A stretch of 64,000 nt of DNA from DATKRB01 sp963794215 (GCA_963794215.1 CAWCCQ010000002.1:817938-881937), one strand, 5' to 3'. Shown: positions 17,881-27,000, counted from the first letter of the stretch. The notes: generated from the letters alone by a model not told the origin. A program made the numbers and translations.

Positions 17881-18002
17881 GCGTGGCGCAGGCCCATGTC
17901 TGCCACGGTGAGCGCTAACGGCCTCGCGTTTCGCGGAATTCCGGTCGAGGTGCACCTGGCCCGGCTCGACGCCCGCTCACCTCTCAACTCCACACAGGGA
18001 GG

Positions 18003-18605
18003 TTACGAGGCCGAGCCGTCGCGAGAGCCCTCAAACGGAGGAAGCGGTTCGGACCATGCAGTGGGCACCTCGTGAAGGTTCCTCTGCGAGGCGGTTCGGA
18101 GCTGTCGACCTTCGATCGCCTGGAGCACCGCAGCAAGTGCGTGATGTGCCTCGTCGTTCGGCCGGTTTGTTCGAGTCGAGATCGCGGCAAGGGGAACTGC
18201 CCCACCGAGCTTCGGAATCACGTGCAGGACTTGGTCGTGACTGGATCCGGGCAGCACGATCCAGGCAAGCATATTGAAGAGATGCTTCACGACGTAGCCG
18301 ACCAGGATGACAACCGGGTTGAAGCCGGGTGAGATCGAATTCCGCACGCCTCCAGCCTGATCTCCCCATTTCCGCGGTGGCGCCAGTGTTGCCGTTAGCA
18401 ACTCATCCAATGGGTACGACCAACGTGAAAGCGCCCACCAGGCGGTGATCGTCTCGTCTCCGATGGCGAGACGAGCTTGCAGGAAGCTCATCCCGCTCAC
18501 GGCGAGGAGGAGGCCGAGGATCCCCAAAACCGAGGCAGGAGCCCAGGCATGAGAGGGATCGCGCCAGGCCAGGACCCCGGCTGCGCCGATCAAGGTTGAA
18601 CCCAC
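18003..18605 (-). CDS. Membrane protein of unknown function, PH-like layout
   Basis: About 200 residues from GTG 18605. Two hydrophobic segments near the start (GSTLIGAAGVLAW and SVLGILGLLLAVSGMSFL) are followed by a soluble stretch (RLAIGDETITAWWALSRWSY, PLDELLTATLAPP) and a third hydrophobic segment (VVILVGYVVKHLFNMLAWIV). The pattern resembles bacterial PH-domain membrane proteins, but I cannot name a family. The frame is open about 24 codons upstream with no start codon. Confidence 0.5.
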   Translation of the reverse strand: MGSTLIGAAGVLAWRDPSHAWAPASVLGILGLLLAVSGMSFLQARLAIGDETITAWWALSRWSYPLDELLTATLAPPRKWGDQAGGVRNSISPGFNPVVILVGYVVKHLFNMLAWIVLPGSSHDQVLHVIPKLGGAVPLAAISTRTNRPNDEAHHALAAVLQAIEGRQLRTASQRNLHEVPTAWSEPLPPFEGSRDGSAS

Positions 18606-19126
18606 GATCGCCCAAACGAGCCCAGTAACCCGGACATTTCGGCATCGAAGGATGAGAGCTTCACGCCCGCGCCATTACCCCGCCGAGTGCTTCCCGGCAT
18701 TCCAACCGCTTCATCTGTAATTGTCCCATGCCAGGCCAGGAATGGACAAAGATCTCCAGTCAGCGCCTCCAACCTTGACCCGTTGTCACCCTGACCCGGC
18801 TGCGTGCTCCCGAATCCGCGGTCAAACCCATTTCCCTGCGACCCTCTTGCCGTCGGCCCTTCTGACCCGTGTTCGACTCGACTCCTCCTTCCAGTCCCGC
18901 GAGGGACGTGTGAAATCAAGCGGGCGCAAGAACGTGGAGATGGGATTCAAGGGTGACGTAGGTCCATGTATTGCCGGCTACCGGCGATCGTCTCGTGACG
19001 GCGGCGGCGAGGTGGTCACCTTGAGCATCGATATCAGCGTGTGCGGCTTCCCCGTGCTCCGGTTGCGACGGACGGGCCAGGTGCGAAACCTCGTTCCTCG
19101 TAACCGACAATCGAATGTCGCTCGAA
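18606..19126. other. Intergenic stretch, nothing supported
   Basis: About 520 bp with only short frames. Part may be decayed rtcB-associated sequence; I see no family signal. Confidence 0.35.
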
Positions 19127-19460
19127 TCAGCTTGTCCCCTTGTAGTTGAGGATCTGGTGCAGTGTGTGCTCGATGACCACCAGGTCGGCCTGGTCAGCCA
19201 TGACCTGGTCGATGTCCTTGTAGGCCTGGGGGGCCTCGTCGAGCAGCTGGCTGGCCCAGCCCTCCTGCCAGTCGCGTCCCTCCATGGATGCGACGAAGTC
19301 GGCGAGGGAAATCTCATGCCGGGCAACGGGCGCGGCTCATATGCCGGCCCGCGCCATGGGAGCACGAGTCGTAACTGGCCGGGTTACCCAGGCCCCGGAC
19401 GATGTAGCTCGAGGTCCCCATGGAGCCCGGGATGACCCCGAGGTCGCCCGCTCTGGCACG
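19127..19460 (-). pseudogene. RtcB RNA ligase C-terminal remnant
   Basis: Minus-strand frames give AIRARAGDLGVIPGSMGTSS, YIVRGLGNPASYDSCSHGAG and RHMSR, then after one frame change FVASMEGRDWQEGWASQLLD, EAPQAYKDIDQVMADQADLV and HTLHQILNYKGTS with a stop at 19127. This is the end of RtcB including the HGAGR motif that carries the guanylylated histidine in characterised ligases. The N-terminal three quarters are missing and the sequence is replaced by an HNH fragment on the other strand. Confidence 0.75.
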
Positions 19461-19895
19461 GATGGCCACCTCTGTGGGAATCGGCTCTGCTGCAACGTCG
19501 CCCACTTGGAGGCGGTGACCCCCCGGGGAAATATCCTGCGCAGTCCCGACACCCTCGCCTCGATCAACCTGGCCAAGACCCACTGCAAGAGCGGACACCC
19601 GTTCGATGAGGCGAACACCTATCGCCGTCGGAATGGAGGAGGAAGGGCGTGCCGCGAGTGTGGTCGAGCTGCCCAAGCTGCCTTCAACAGACGGTCCACT
19701 CGAAAGAAGAAGACCGACGCCAGGAAGGCGACGGTGAACATCGGAGGCGAGAGCGAGCTACCGACGACGGCGGTTATACGGCACCGGCGCAAGCGCCGCT
19801 TAGCAGCTCAACTCGTTCCGGTAACGCTGTACGCTGAGGACCAGGGGCCCCTGCCTCTTCATCACATTTGCATCTTCGTGGAGGCGACACCCTGA
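19455..19895 (+). pseudogene. HNH endonuclease C-terminal remnant
   Basis: The plus-strand frame encodes DGHLCGNRLCCNVAHLEAVT, then THCKSGHPFDEANTYRRR and GRACRECGRAAQ, typical of phage-type HNH endonucleases (HLC-x3-C-x-N-xxHL plus a zinc-binding CxxGH...CxxC). The N-terminal half is absent: upstream the frame runs into antisense rtcB sequence. Basic C-terminal tail of about 50 residues. Confidence 0.6.
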
Positions 19896-20368
19896 GACGA
19901 TTGCTCCCTTGGCTGCTGCTCGGAACGGTCGGTCTCGCAACCGGTTTGGGCGCAGGTTTCAGGCTGGCCTACGCACCTACCGAAGGGGCCAAACAGGGTC
20001 CGGTGTCGACGGGCGCCTTCAGTTCGACCTGGGAACCACCAGGTGTGACGATCGTTGGCGCCAAAGCCGAATGTCCGAAGCCTCCATCGAGCGGTCCGGG
20101 ACCCGAGGTGCCGACGCTCCCCGCAGGTTCGCACCACACCATCTCGTACCTGGACGCACGATGCAATTTCTCGCCGCTCGAACTGGGTATGAGTGAGCCG
20201 CAGATCGAGTCGGTAACCCTAAACGGCAGTCAGGTACTGCTCGTGACCGAGCCAGGCAAGGTGTTGGCTTCGTGGCGACACGACGGCTACTACTTGTCAT
20301 CGTCATCCGTGGGCGTGCCCAAGGACGAGGTGCTCCGGTTCATCGCAAGGCTGCGACCAGCATCGTGA
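19892..20368 (+). CDS. Small membrane-anchored/secreted protein, tandem family copy 1
   Basis: About 158 residues. CTG at 19892 is the likely start: GGAGG lies seven bases upstream and copies 2-4 begin at the same point with GTG. It starts LRRLLPWLLLGTVGLATGLG, a single N-terminal hydrophobic segment, then a soluble extracytoplasmic part with Cys (AKAECPKPP, YLDARCNFSPLEL) and the end VLASWRHDGYYL, DEVLRFIARLRPAS. Overlaps copy 2 by GTGA. No known domain recognised; a membrane-anchored outer-face protein is inferred. Confidence 0.65.
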   Translation: MRRLLPWLLLGTVGLATGLGAGFRLAYAPTEGAKQGPVSTGAFSSTWEPPGVTIVGAKAECPKPPSSGPGPEVPTLPAGSHHTISYLDARCNFSPLELGMSEPQIESVTLNGSQVLLVTEPGKVLASWRHDGYYLSSSSVGVPKDEVLRFIARLRPAS

Positions 20369-20835
20369 GACGCCTCCTCCCCTGGCTCCTGCTCGGGCTC
20401 CTCGGAATTGCGACCGGTCTGGGCGTGGGACTCGGTTTGGCGAACAGTCCCAACACGACAACAACTTCCAGCACCGCTGTTGTCGTGCCTAGATGGACGC
20501 CACCACGTAACGTTCCCGGCGGAGTCGTCGGTGTCACACATGACTGCACGGCCTTCTTCGCAGGCAGCCATGGCCCGACGAAGCCTCCGGTGCGGTTCAT
20601 CGAGTACGGTCAAGCCACCTGCAAGCTTCGAGCGCCGTTCAGTTTGGCTGCCGACGGGATCTTCAGGGTCTCGTTCACCATGGATATCGCAGGGCACCAT
20701 CTCAGCGTCATCCGTCTGGGCGGAGAAGGTTGGGTGACCTGGCAGGAAGGGAGAGAGTACTTCGTGGTCTGGTCCCAACAAGTCTCGCTGTCTCACGTCC
20801 TGCGGTTCACCGGAGGACTGAAGCCCGCATCGTGA
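20365..20835 (+). CDS. Small membrane-anchored/secreted protein, tandem family copy 2
   Basis: A protein of 156 residues starting at GTG inside the GTGA overlap with copy 1. The N-terminus VRRLLPWLLLGLLGIATGLG matches copy 1, followed by a Ser/Thr-rich linker, two Cys (GVTHDCTAFF, YGQATCKLRAPF), a region aligned to copy 1 (GGEGWVTWQEGREYFVVW) and the same ending LRFTGGLKPAS. The paired cysteines could form a disulfide outside the membrane. Overlaps copy 3 by GTGA. Confidence 0.65.
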   Translation: MRRLLPWLLLGLLGIATGLGVGLGLANSPNTTTTSSTAVVVPRWTPPRNVPGGVVGVTHDCTAFFAGSHGPTKPPVRFIEYGQATCKLRAPFSLAADGIFRVSFTMDIAGHHLSVIRLGGEGWVTWQEGREYFVVWSQQVSLSHVLRFTGGLKPAS

Positions 20836-21206
20836 GACGAGTCCTACCCTGGTTCTCGCTGGGTCTACTCGGTTTGTCCACGGGGCTCGGCGTCGGTCTT
20901 GGCTTGGCGAACAGCCCCACAGCAACGACGACTCCACTCGGGACGATTTCGGGTTACGGCGGTTCGGCCAGCAGCGGCTGCGGGTCCTTGCACTTCTGAT
21001 TTTCCTTCACCATGGCTTTGTTGGCGGCGCAGCGCCCGGACTTCGTCCAACCAGCTTTGCCTGCCAGCTACCGGATGGACACAGTCCCATCGCACTCGAA
21101 GAGCGCAGTATTCAAGTCAGGGAGGAGCTCACTCCGATTGACCAACCTGGCAGACAACCTCTGGGAGGTCGACGCCGGTGTCGCTTGCATTACCTCGTCC
21201 CGATAG
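20832..21206 (+). CDS. Tandem family copy 3, interrupted by in-frame TGA
   Basis: Starts at GTG in a GTGA overlap with VRRVLPWFSLGLLGLSTGLG, then a short linker and SGCGSLHF before TGA 20997-20999. The same frame stays open after it (FSFTMALLAAQRPDFVQPAL to WEVDAGVACITSSR, stop at 21206), so one nonsense codon appears to split a gene of 125 codons. It may be truncated and non-functional. Confidence 0.5.
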
Positions 21207-21317
21207 ATTCTTCCGAATAGGTGCGGGACAACGTGCAGCTCTTCCCCCGTTAGTCTCGGACCGTGAGCTGGCGGCTTGGGTGGCAGGACGCCCGGGGGCC
21301 ATCTGAGGAGGAGACGA

Positions 21318-21596
21318 ATGGTGCCACCAGATGGTCCCGTCATGGCCAAGGTCTTTCTCAAGGCAATCGATGACGCCGAGAAGGAACAATCCATGGCCGC
21401 GGGGCCCTTGCAACGGTTTGCCGACGCCTATGGAGTGCCATCGACCCTCGACGCCGTTGCTGACGCAATCATCCTCCGGACGCAGATCCCCGCTGGAGTG
21501 AACGAACGGGGTCCGGTGTTGGAGGTGGTGGCAATGCTGATCCGAGACCCAGACACGTTGCTCATGATGTCGGACCACGAGGCCGCTGACCGATGA
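21318..21596 (+). CDS. Uncharacterised small helical protein
   Basis: A protein of 92 residues from ATG 21318 with GGAGGAG upstream, so the frame start at 21276 is rejected. Mostly helical and acidic (VMAKVFLKAIDDAEKEQSMA, LQRFADAYGVPSTLDAVADA, VLEVVAMLIRDPDTLLMMSD). No family recognised. The stop overlaps the start region of another short frame. Confidence 0.6.
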   Translation: MVPPDGPVMAKVFLKAIDDAEKEQSMAAGPLQRFADAYGVPSTLDAVADAIILRTQIPAGVNERGPVLEVVAMLIRDPDTLLMMSDHEAADR

Positions 21597-21609
21597 TCTA
21601 CTCGCCGAG

Positions 21610-21711
21610 ATGGCGCGTGTCATCGATCAATACGGACCCGCCATGCCCGTCGACAGCCTCGTCGGCATCGTGCTGCGAGACATCACCCTCGCCCTAGGTC
21701 AGGCTGGCTGA
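21610..21711 (+). CDS. Very short ORF, possible partner of the preceding gene
   Basis: ATG 21610 gives 33 residues, MARVIDQYGPAMPVDSLVGI then VLRDITLALGQAG, with natural composition and TGA at 21711. In the same frame a CTG start further upstream is also possible. It lies 13 bp after the preceding stop; no family is recognised. Confidence 0.35.
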   Translation: MARVIDQYGPAMPVDSLVGIVLRDITLALGQAG

Positions 21712-21716
21712 GTCAC

Positions 21717-22320
21717 CTACACAGTGGCCCCACCCGTCCCCTCCGGCGGGCCATCACAACCACCCCTCGTAGAGCGCGCCTCCAGCATCATGTCCCCTTG
21801 GCGGAGATGAGCAGCGAGCCAGTGGGCAAGCCGTCGGTTGCGTTGCCCCTCTGAAGTCCAGGTCTGGGCACACGCCCATTTCGGCCAGGAGGGTGCGGGT
21901 AAACCGCTCGGCTTTGCCTCACAATTGGTCTGAGGTCGATAGGGCCGGGTAAAGCTGTGGATCACGTCGTCGAGGGCGGCGGAGAAATGGCGCGACCGGT
22001 AACACGTGTGCGCTCTCACCGAATCCCGCGATCTGCGATCTGATTACAGAACGCGGGCTTCAGAGATCGCGCACAAACACGCACCATTGTCGGTGAGCAC
22101 CCGTTCGACGGTGATGCCGTTGACGGCGAAGAACCGGCGTGCTCGCAGCCAGAAGGCCGCCGCCGATGCTCCGAGCTCGTCGGCCAGGACTTCCGAGTAG
22201 GCCAATCGACTGAAGCCATCGATGGCCGAGTGGACGTAGGCGAAGACCCGGGCCTGGCCCCCGTGATGCTCCCGGGACCAGCGCTCACGCCACGGTTCTT
22301 ATGAACCCAGGTCACCTCCC
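21717..22320 (-). pseudogene. IS481-family transposase remnant
   Basis: Minus-strand frames show VFAYVHSAIDGFSRLAYSEV, LADELGASAAAFWLRARRFF, NGITVERVLTDNGAC, then YRSRHFSAALDDVIHSFTRP, YRPQTN and QRNRRLAHWLAAH. This is the rve integrase core with D (VHSAIDGFSR) and D (LTDNGAC). Frame breaks occur in several places, and a 70-bp insert splits the DNGACYRSR motif. No intact IS ends found. Confidence 0.75.
22006..22075. mobile_element. 70-bp MITE-like insertion with 5-bp target duplication
   Basis: Inserted in the IS481 transposase remnant. AACAC flanks both sides (22001-22005 and 22076-22080). The ends are imperfect terminal inverted repeats of about 23 bp (GTGTGCGC-TCTC... versus reverse complement TGTGCGCGATCTC..., both leading into CCCGCG). 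Removing the insert and one AACAC restores the transposase motif DNGACYRSR, direct evidence of an insertion. Confidence 0.65.
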
Positions 22321-22352
22321 TGGAACATCCGCGCCCCTTTCCACTAGCACCA

Positions 22353-22601
22353 TCAGGCCGACTCCCACACCACCTCGAAACTGTGACGCTGGTCACCAAG
22401 GACGCTCTGGACGGCAGCGCGGAGGCGCTCGGGTGCTAGGTGACCCGATGGCGACGGGGGGTGGGGGGTGTGGAGGCGAACATGGATCACCTCGCCCCAG
22501 CCGTCGCGCAACTCCAAACGGCTGATAAAGGCTGGCTCCTGGTCGGAGAGGTGTTCACCGATCGCGTGGAGCATGCGTTGCGCCGTCTCGGTGGTTACCA
22601 T
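22353..22601 (-). CDS. Uncharacterised small protein
   Basis: An 82-residue frame from ATG 22601: MVTTETAQRMLHAIGEHLSD, QEPAFISRLELRDGWGEVIH, VRLHTPHPPSPSGHLAPERL, VLGDQRHSFEVVWESA. Natural composition, no family recognised and a weak ribosome site; the open frame extends upstream to 22727. Confidence 0.45.
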   Translation of the reverse strand: MVTTETAQRMLHAIGEHLSDQEPAFISRLELRDGWGEVIHVRLHTPHPPSPSGHLAPERLRAAVQSVLGDQRHSFEVVWESA

Positions 22602-22850
22602 AAGGCGGAAAGTTGCCGTAGTCGGCTGGGTCGCACCAGGGTACAAAGACCCGAATCGGCCGACGGCTCGGGCCTGGCGTGCATCGCTGCTGAGTCCGTG
22701 TGAGGACCTTCTGCCCAATCTCTCCACGGATCACGTCTCGCTGCTCATGGGTAGGTTGTCGTCAGGGCACATCCAGGAGAGAAGAATCTCCCGACCCAGG
22801 TTGGGTCCGAATGGTCGAACGGTTTGATTGGCACAGCGCCAAGCTTCCTG

Positions 22851-23383
22851 TCAACGTTCAAGTGCGACGTTTCCAGGACTCCCCTTGTCAGCTTCTTCCA
22901 AATGGCCCGAGTCCAGGTGGTAAATGAAGCCACCTACGGGAAGGTCTCTCAAGTACGGAGACGAGCGGATCTTCTGGACATCCTGAGCCAATGATTCCCG
23001 CAGGTCACGGGTCGTCATGAACGACAGGCTCCTCGTATCTGGACCGCCCGCCGCAGCCACAGCGCGGTGAACGGCGGCCTCGTCTCCGACCGTCATACGG
23101 CAGTCGGTATGTGCGACGATCATCACTCGGGTGACGCCGAGCAAGTGGACAGCGAGCACAAGCGTTCGCAACACGTCCTCGGTGACCCGGGCACCTGCGT
23201 TGCGCAGGATCTTGGCGTCTCCGGGCGCCAGACCCATCATCCCCAGAGGGTCGATGCGAGAGTCCATGCAGGTCAGAACCGCTAAGCCCCTCAGGGCGCG
23301 ACCCTTGAGGTCGCCGTACCGGTACGTGGCGCTATAGGTCTGGTTGGCCGCCAGCAATCGGAAAACGGACTCTCGGTAACCAC
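22851..23383 (-). CDS. Beta-class carbonic anhydrase-like protein
   Basis: The main frame (22851-23357) contains the zinc motifs VLTCMDSRIDP and VMIVAHTDCRM, giving Cys-x-Asp-x-Arg and His-x2-Cys as in beta-carbonic anhydrases, and ILRNAGARVTEDVLRTLVLA. About 170 residues, the short family form. GGAGG followed by GTG at 23383 looks like the real start, but it is one frame off (GTG-GTT-ACC-GAG-AGT..., then SVFRLLAANQTYSATY), so a one-base indel probably lies at about 23360-23375. Confidence 0.75.
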
Positions 23384-23907
23384 GGTGACACCTCCCTCAG
23401 ACATCTTTGCCGATGCCTTCAGGGTGTAGTCCAATTGCGCCATGCCCGGAGCCGTTCACGAAGGCCAGGATCACTCGATGCTCCTGCCTCGCTCGGAAGA
23501 GGCCGAGTCGTGGGAGCGCTTGGACGAGCTCCTGGCCCAAATCAACACCGGCGACCGACACGGTCGCGGGCTGATCTGGTTGTGGCGCACGCGTCCGCCC
23601 TTTTCGCTGGAATCGACTCGCCGCCAGCACTGGACACCTGGCCCATCGCCCAGCGGTCCTCGGACACGCCGCCTCGGTGGATCGACCTGGTTGTGGGAAT
23701 CAAATCGACAGGATGATCCTTCGGATTCTTCAGAACAACGGCACCTGTGTCGATTGCCTGATCGCGTGGGTGCGGCATTGATCGGCGCGCATCACGCTGT
23801 CGAAATGGGCGTGGGCTCGAGACGCCGATACCTTCCTCGAGTTGGGGTAACCCAAACAACGCGGTCGAGTGACAGACGCGCTCGTGCGAATCGCAAGCGG
23901 CACACCA
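23384..23907. other. Unassigned stretch, possibly one decayed gene
   Basis: Plus-strand frames carry LLPRSEEAESWERLDELLAQ followed, in another frame, by LVVAHASALFAGIDSPPALD and RWIDLVVGIKSTG (stop about 23716). Together they could be one short frame-broken protein of unknown family. Nothing else is supported. Confidence 0.25.
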
Positions 23908-24174
23908 TCAACCGAGCAACAGCGCCGAGAAAACATCGGGGTCGGCGGAATCGAGCTCAACGATCTTGATCCACGCTCGTTCGCCAGTCACGATCCGCAC
24001 GCTGCGGTGCGGCACGCCGAGCGCCTCAGCCAGCGCTCTGGTCGTTGCGGCGTTCGCTTTGCCGTCCACGGACCGGGCGGCGACGGGAACGATGAGGACT
24101 GGCGGTTCCGACTCGCCGTATCTGCCACCCACCTTTGTCGCAGGTGCTCCCGGAGAGACTCGAACGACTATCAA
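23908..24174 (-). CDS. DUF167 (YggU-like) family protein
   Basis: About 88 residues, here started at TTG 24174, although the frame is open upstream (ATG 24261). DUF167 features: VRVSPGAPATKVGGRYGESE, SVDGKANAATTRALAEALGV, SVRIVTGERAWIKIVELD, where the GKAN box and the basic GER end are typical. Function of the family is not established. A second DUF167-like start lies just upstream at 24428. Confidence 0.7.
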   Translation of the reverse strand: MIVVRVSPGAPATKVGGRYGESEPPVLIVPVAARSVDGKANAATTRALAEALGVPHRSVRIVTGERAWIKIVELDSADPDVFSALLLG

Positions 24175-24257
24175 CCTACCGAGGCATCGTCTGCTCGTCG
24201 GCACCTCGTGTTGTGGCCGGACGAGTTGGGAGGCCCGCTCACGGTTTGCGTGGAAGG

Positions 24258-25109
24258 TCATTTGTCCAACCCAGGAGGACCGGAGATTCGCACGGTCGTC
24301 GGTTCGTATCGGCACAAATACGTGGGTACGGTCACTCGAACGGCGAGGGCGGGCGGGTCTGTGTCGCCGCACCGGCCACACACCTTGATATGACCCGCTT
24401 GTGGGGTTACGTGCACAATCACTCGCATCGATCGACTACTCGTGGATCCGTCTGCGTTACACGGCTGGATCCGCGAGATCATCTCCGTGAACTCTCCGAA
24501 GGTTGGTGTTTGGTTTCCTCCTCGAGGAGCGTCCGGATTTGTGCCGCGAGCAACTGGATCTCCTTGATGGAGGTTGGTTGGGCCCTGCCGCACGTCTGCT
24601 TCACCGTGGGCTTCACCCTGCGACGTTAGCCCGATGAGCGCAGGGGTGATGTGGATGCGGTAGCCCAGTTTGAGGGGGGTGAGCCAGGGCAGGGCGGCCT
24701 CGTTCTCTTCTGGCGGTCGAGCACAGGCCCCGGGCCCGAGGACCGCGTCGAGGAGGCGGTCAAGGGTGAGCGCGGTCGTCAGATCGATGGTCTCGGCAAA
24801 TCGTTGGATCTGCTGGGGGTCGTGAAGTCGGGGGGCGAGCAGGGAGAGCAGCTCGGCCGTGGGCATCTCGGGTCGGCCGTCTCGGCCTTGGAAGTGGAGT
24901 CCTCGGGCCAGGTCCCACACCCATGGCGCGACAAGTGCCAGCCGGTCCCGGTCGTGCCCGAGTGCCTCGATGACTGCCGATCCGAGCACGTGCTCGACTG
25001 CCTCGTTGCAGATCCCGACGATGGCGTCGCCGACGAAGCGATCGACGGGGCCGATCGCTTTGGTCAGTGTCTCGTCGACGAGCGTCTCTTTGGAGAGAAG
25101 ATCATGCAT
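24258..25109 (-). CDS. Uncharacterised protein joined to a truncated DUF167-like tail
   Basis: From ATG 25109, overlapping the pckG stop, the frame encodes MHDLLSKETLVDETLTKAIG, VDRFVGDAIVGICNEAVEHV, VAPWVWDLARGLHFQGRDG, LTLDRLLDAVLGPGACARPP and LGYRIHITPALIGLTSQ, a helical protein of about 165 residues that I do not recognise. The same frame runs on into MRVIVHVTPQAGHIKVCGRC (from 24428), which resembles a DUF167 N-terminus lacking its GKAN half. The single 283-codon frame may be an accidental fusion. Confidence 0.45.
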   Translation of the reverse strand: MHDLLSKETLVDETLTKAIGPVDRFVGDAIVGICNEAVEHVLGSAVIEALGHDRDRLALVAPWVWDLARGLHFQGRDGRPEMPTAELLSLLAPRLHDPQQIQRFAETIDLTTALTLDRLLDAVLGPGACARPPEENEAALPWLTPLKLGYRIHITPALIGLTSQGEAHGEADVRQGPTNLHQGDPVARGTNPDAPRGGNQTPTFGEFTEMISRIQPCNADGSTSSRSMRVIVHVTPQAGHIKVCGRCGDTDPPALAVRVTVPTYLCRYEPTTVRISGPPGLDK

Positions 25110-27000
25110 GCGTGGTCCGCGAGATGCTTCCGCGGGCGACCGCTCGGGACGAGAACGTGGGCAGGACTGCCGTTCTACGGTTGTCCGCCAGCCGGGAGAC
25201 AAGCGAGTCGAGCTGGGCGTTAAGGGCGGCGGGGAGCCGGTCCCCGAAGATGGCGTAGTGGCTCCGGATGGCGAGTGCCTCGTATTGCCACTCGGCGACG
25301 TCGACGTGGAAGAGCGCTTCTTTCTGCTCGTCGGTGAGCCCGATGGCGCCTCGACGTCGATGGCATGCCTTCGCCGGGTGGCGGCCGATGGGGCTGGTCG
25401 ACGGCGTCGGCCCGTCCGGCGCACCGTTCGAAGATCCAGGCCAGGACCCGGGAGTTCTCGCCGTAGCCGGGCCAGAGGAACCGGCCGTCGTCGTCGCGGC
25501 GGAACCAGTTCACGTAGAAGATCCGCGGGCAGGCGGTCGGCCGTGCGTCTTGGCGCCGATGTCGAGCCAGTGGGCGAAGTAGTCGGCCATGTTGTAGCCG
25601 CAGAAGGGGAGCATGGCGAAGGGGTCGCGGCGGAGGCGGCCGACCGCCCCGGTGGCCGCCGCGGTGGTCTCGCTGGCCATGATCGAGCCGAGGAACACCC
25701 CGTGGTCCCAGTCGAAGGCTTCGGTGACGAGGGGGACCACCGAGGCGCGCCGGCCGCCGAAGAGGATGGCCGAGATCGGCACGCCGGCCGGGTCCTCCCA
25801 CTCGGGTGCGATGGACGGCACCTGGGAGAGCGGGGCGGTGAAGCGGCTGTTCGGGATGGGCGGCCGGAGTCGGCGCTGGCGGGCGTCCAGTCGTTGCCCA
25901 GCCAGTCGATCAGATGGTCCGGCGGCTCCGGGGTCAGTCCCTCCCACCACACGTCGCCCTCGTCGGTGAGGGCCACGTTGGTGAAGATGGTGTTGGCGGC
26001 CAGGGCGCGGATGGCGGTGGGGTTGGTGTCGATCCCGGTGCCGGGAGCGACGCCGAACATGCCGTACTCGGGGTTGATGGCCCGCAGCCGGCCCTCGGCG
26101 TCGAACTTCATCCAGCAGATGTCGTCGCCGATGGTCTCGGCCTTCCATCCCGGGGATGGTCGGCACCACCATGGCCAGGTTGGTCTTGCCGCAGGCGCTC
26201 GGGAAGGCGGCGGCGATGAACTGGCTTTCGACCGTCGGGGTTGGTGAGCTTGAGGATCAGCATGTGCTCGGCCAGCCAGCCGTCGTCTCGGGCCATGGTC
26301 GAGGCGATGCGCAGGGCGAAGCACTTCTTGCCCAACAGGGCGTTGCCGCCGTAGCCCGAGCCGTAGGACCAGATCTCCCGGGACTCGGGGAAGTGCACGA
26401 TGTACTTGCGCTCGGGGTCACAGGGCCAGGCGACGTCGGCCTGTCCGGGCTGGAGCGGGTGGCCGACCGAGTGCAGGCAGCGCACGAACTCGCCGGTCTC
26501 CCCGAGCACGTCGAGGACTGCGGTGCCCATGCGGGTCATGATCCGCATGGAGGCGGCGACGTAGGCCGAGTCGGTGAGCTGCACGCCGATGTGGGCGATG
26601 GGACTGCCGAGCGGGCCCATGGAGAAGGGCACCACGTAGAGGACCCGGCCCCGCATGGCCCCCCGGTACAGGTCGAGCAGCTCGGCGCGCATCGTCGTGG
26701 GATCGACCCAGTTGTTGGTCGGACCGGCGTCCTCGGACTTCTCGCAACAGATGAAGGTGCGGTCCTTCGACCCGGGCCACGTCGCCCGGGTCCGAGCGGC
26801 ACAGGAAGCTGTCGGGTCGGAGGTCGGGGTCGAGGGGGATGAAGGTGCCGGTCTCGACCAGCCGGCGGCACTGCTCTTGGTACTGCTCCTCGGACCCGTC
26901 ACACCACTCGACGCGCTCGGGGGCGAGCATGGCGGCCCACTCCTGCACCCACTCGAAGAGCGCAGCGTTCTTCGTCGGGGATCGGCGCCGTCGTGGTCAT
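25102..27000 (-). CDS. pckG: GTP-dependent phosphoenolpyruvate carboxykinase (frame-broken)
   Basis: From ATG 27000, frames joined in order give NAALFEWVQEWAAMLAPERV, RTFICCEKSEDAGPTNNWVD, VLYVVPFSMGPLGSPIAHIG, SYGSGYGGNALLGKKCFALR, the P-loop FPSACGKTNLAMV with the reactive Cys of GTP-type PEPCK, DDICWMKFDAEGRLRAINPE, FNWDHG-like EAFDWDHGVFLGSIMASETT, PFAMLPFCGYNMADYFAHWL and NWFRRDDDGRFLWPGYGENS. About 630 codons, full length. It interconverts oxaloacetate and PEP. Four or more single-base frame changes (about 25165, 25400, 26145-26230, 26775) break it; residual sequencing error is as likely as decay. Confidence 0.85.

Noticed and set aside
16713..17889. GGCGTGGCGC flanking the first IS630 as a 10-bp target duplication
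   Set aside because: IS630 elements duplicate TA, which is present; the 10-bp repeat is more simply a feature of the target or an extended end.
24140..24180. tRNA-like T-arm GTTCGAGTC on the minus strand
   Set aside because: It lies in the coding start of a clear DUF167 protein and no complete cloverleaf can be formed.
24258..26324. A single 688-codon minus-strand frame
   Set aside because: It joins out-of-frame pckG codons with a separate downstream gene; only the part from 25109 onward has natural composition.
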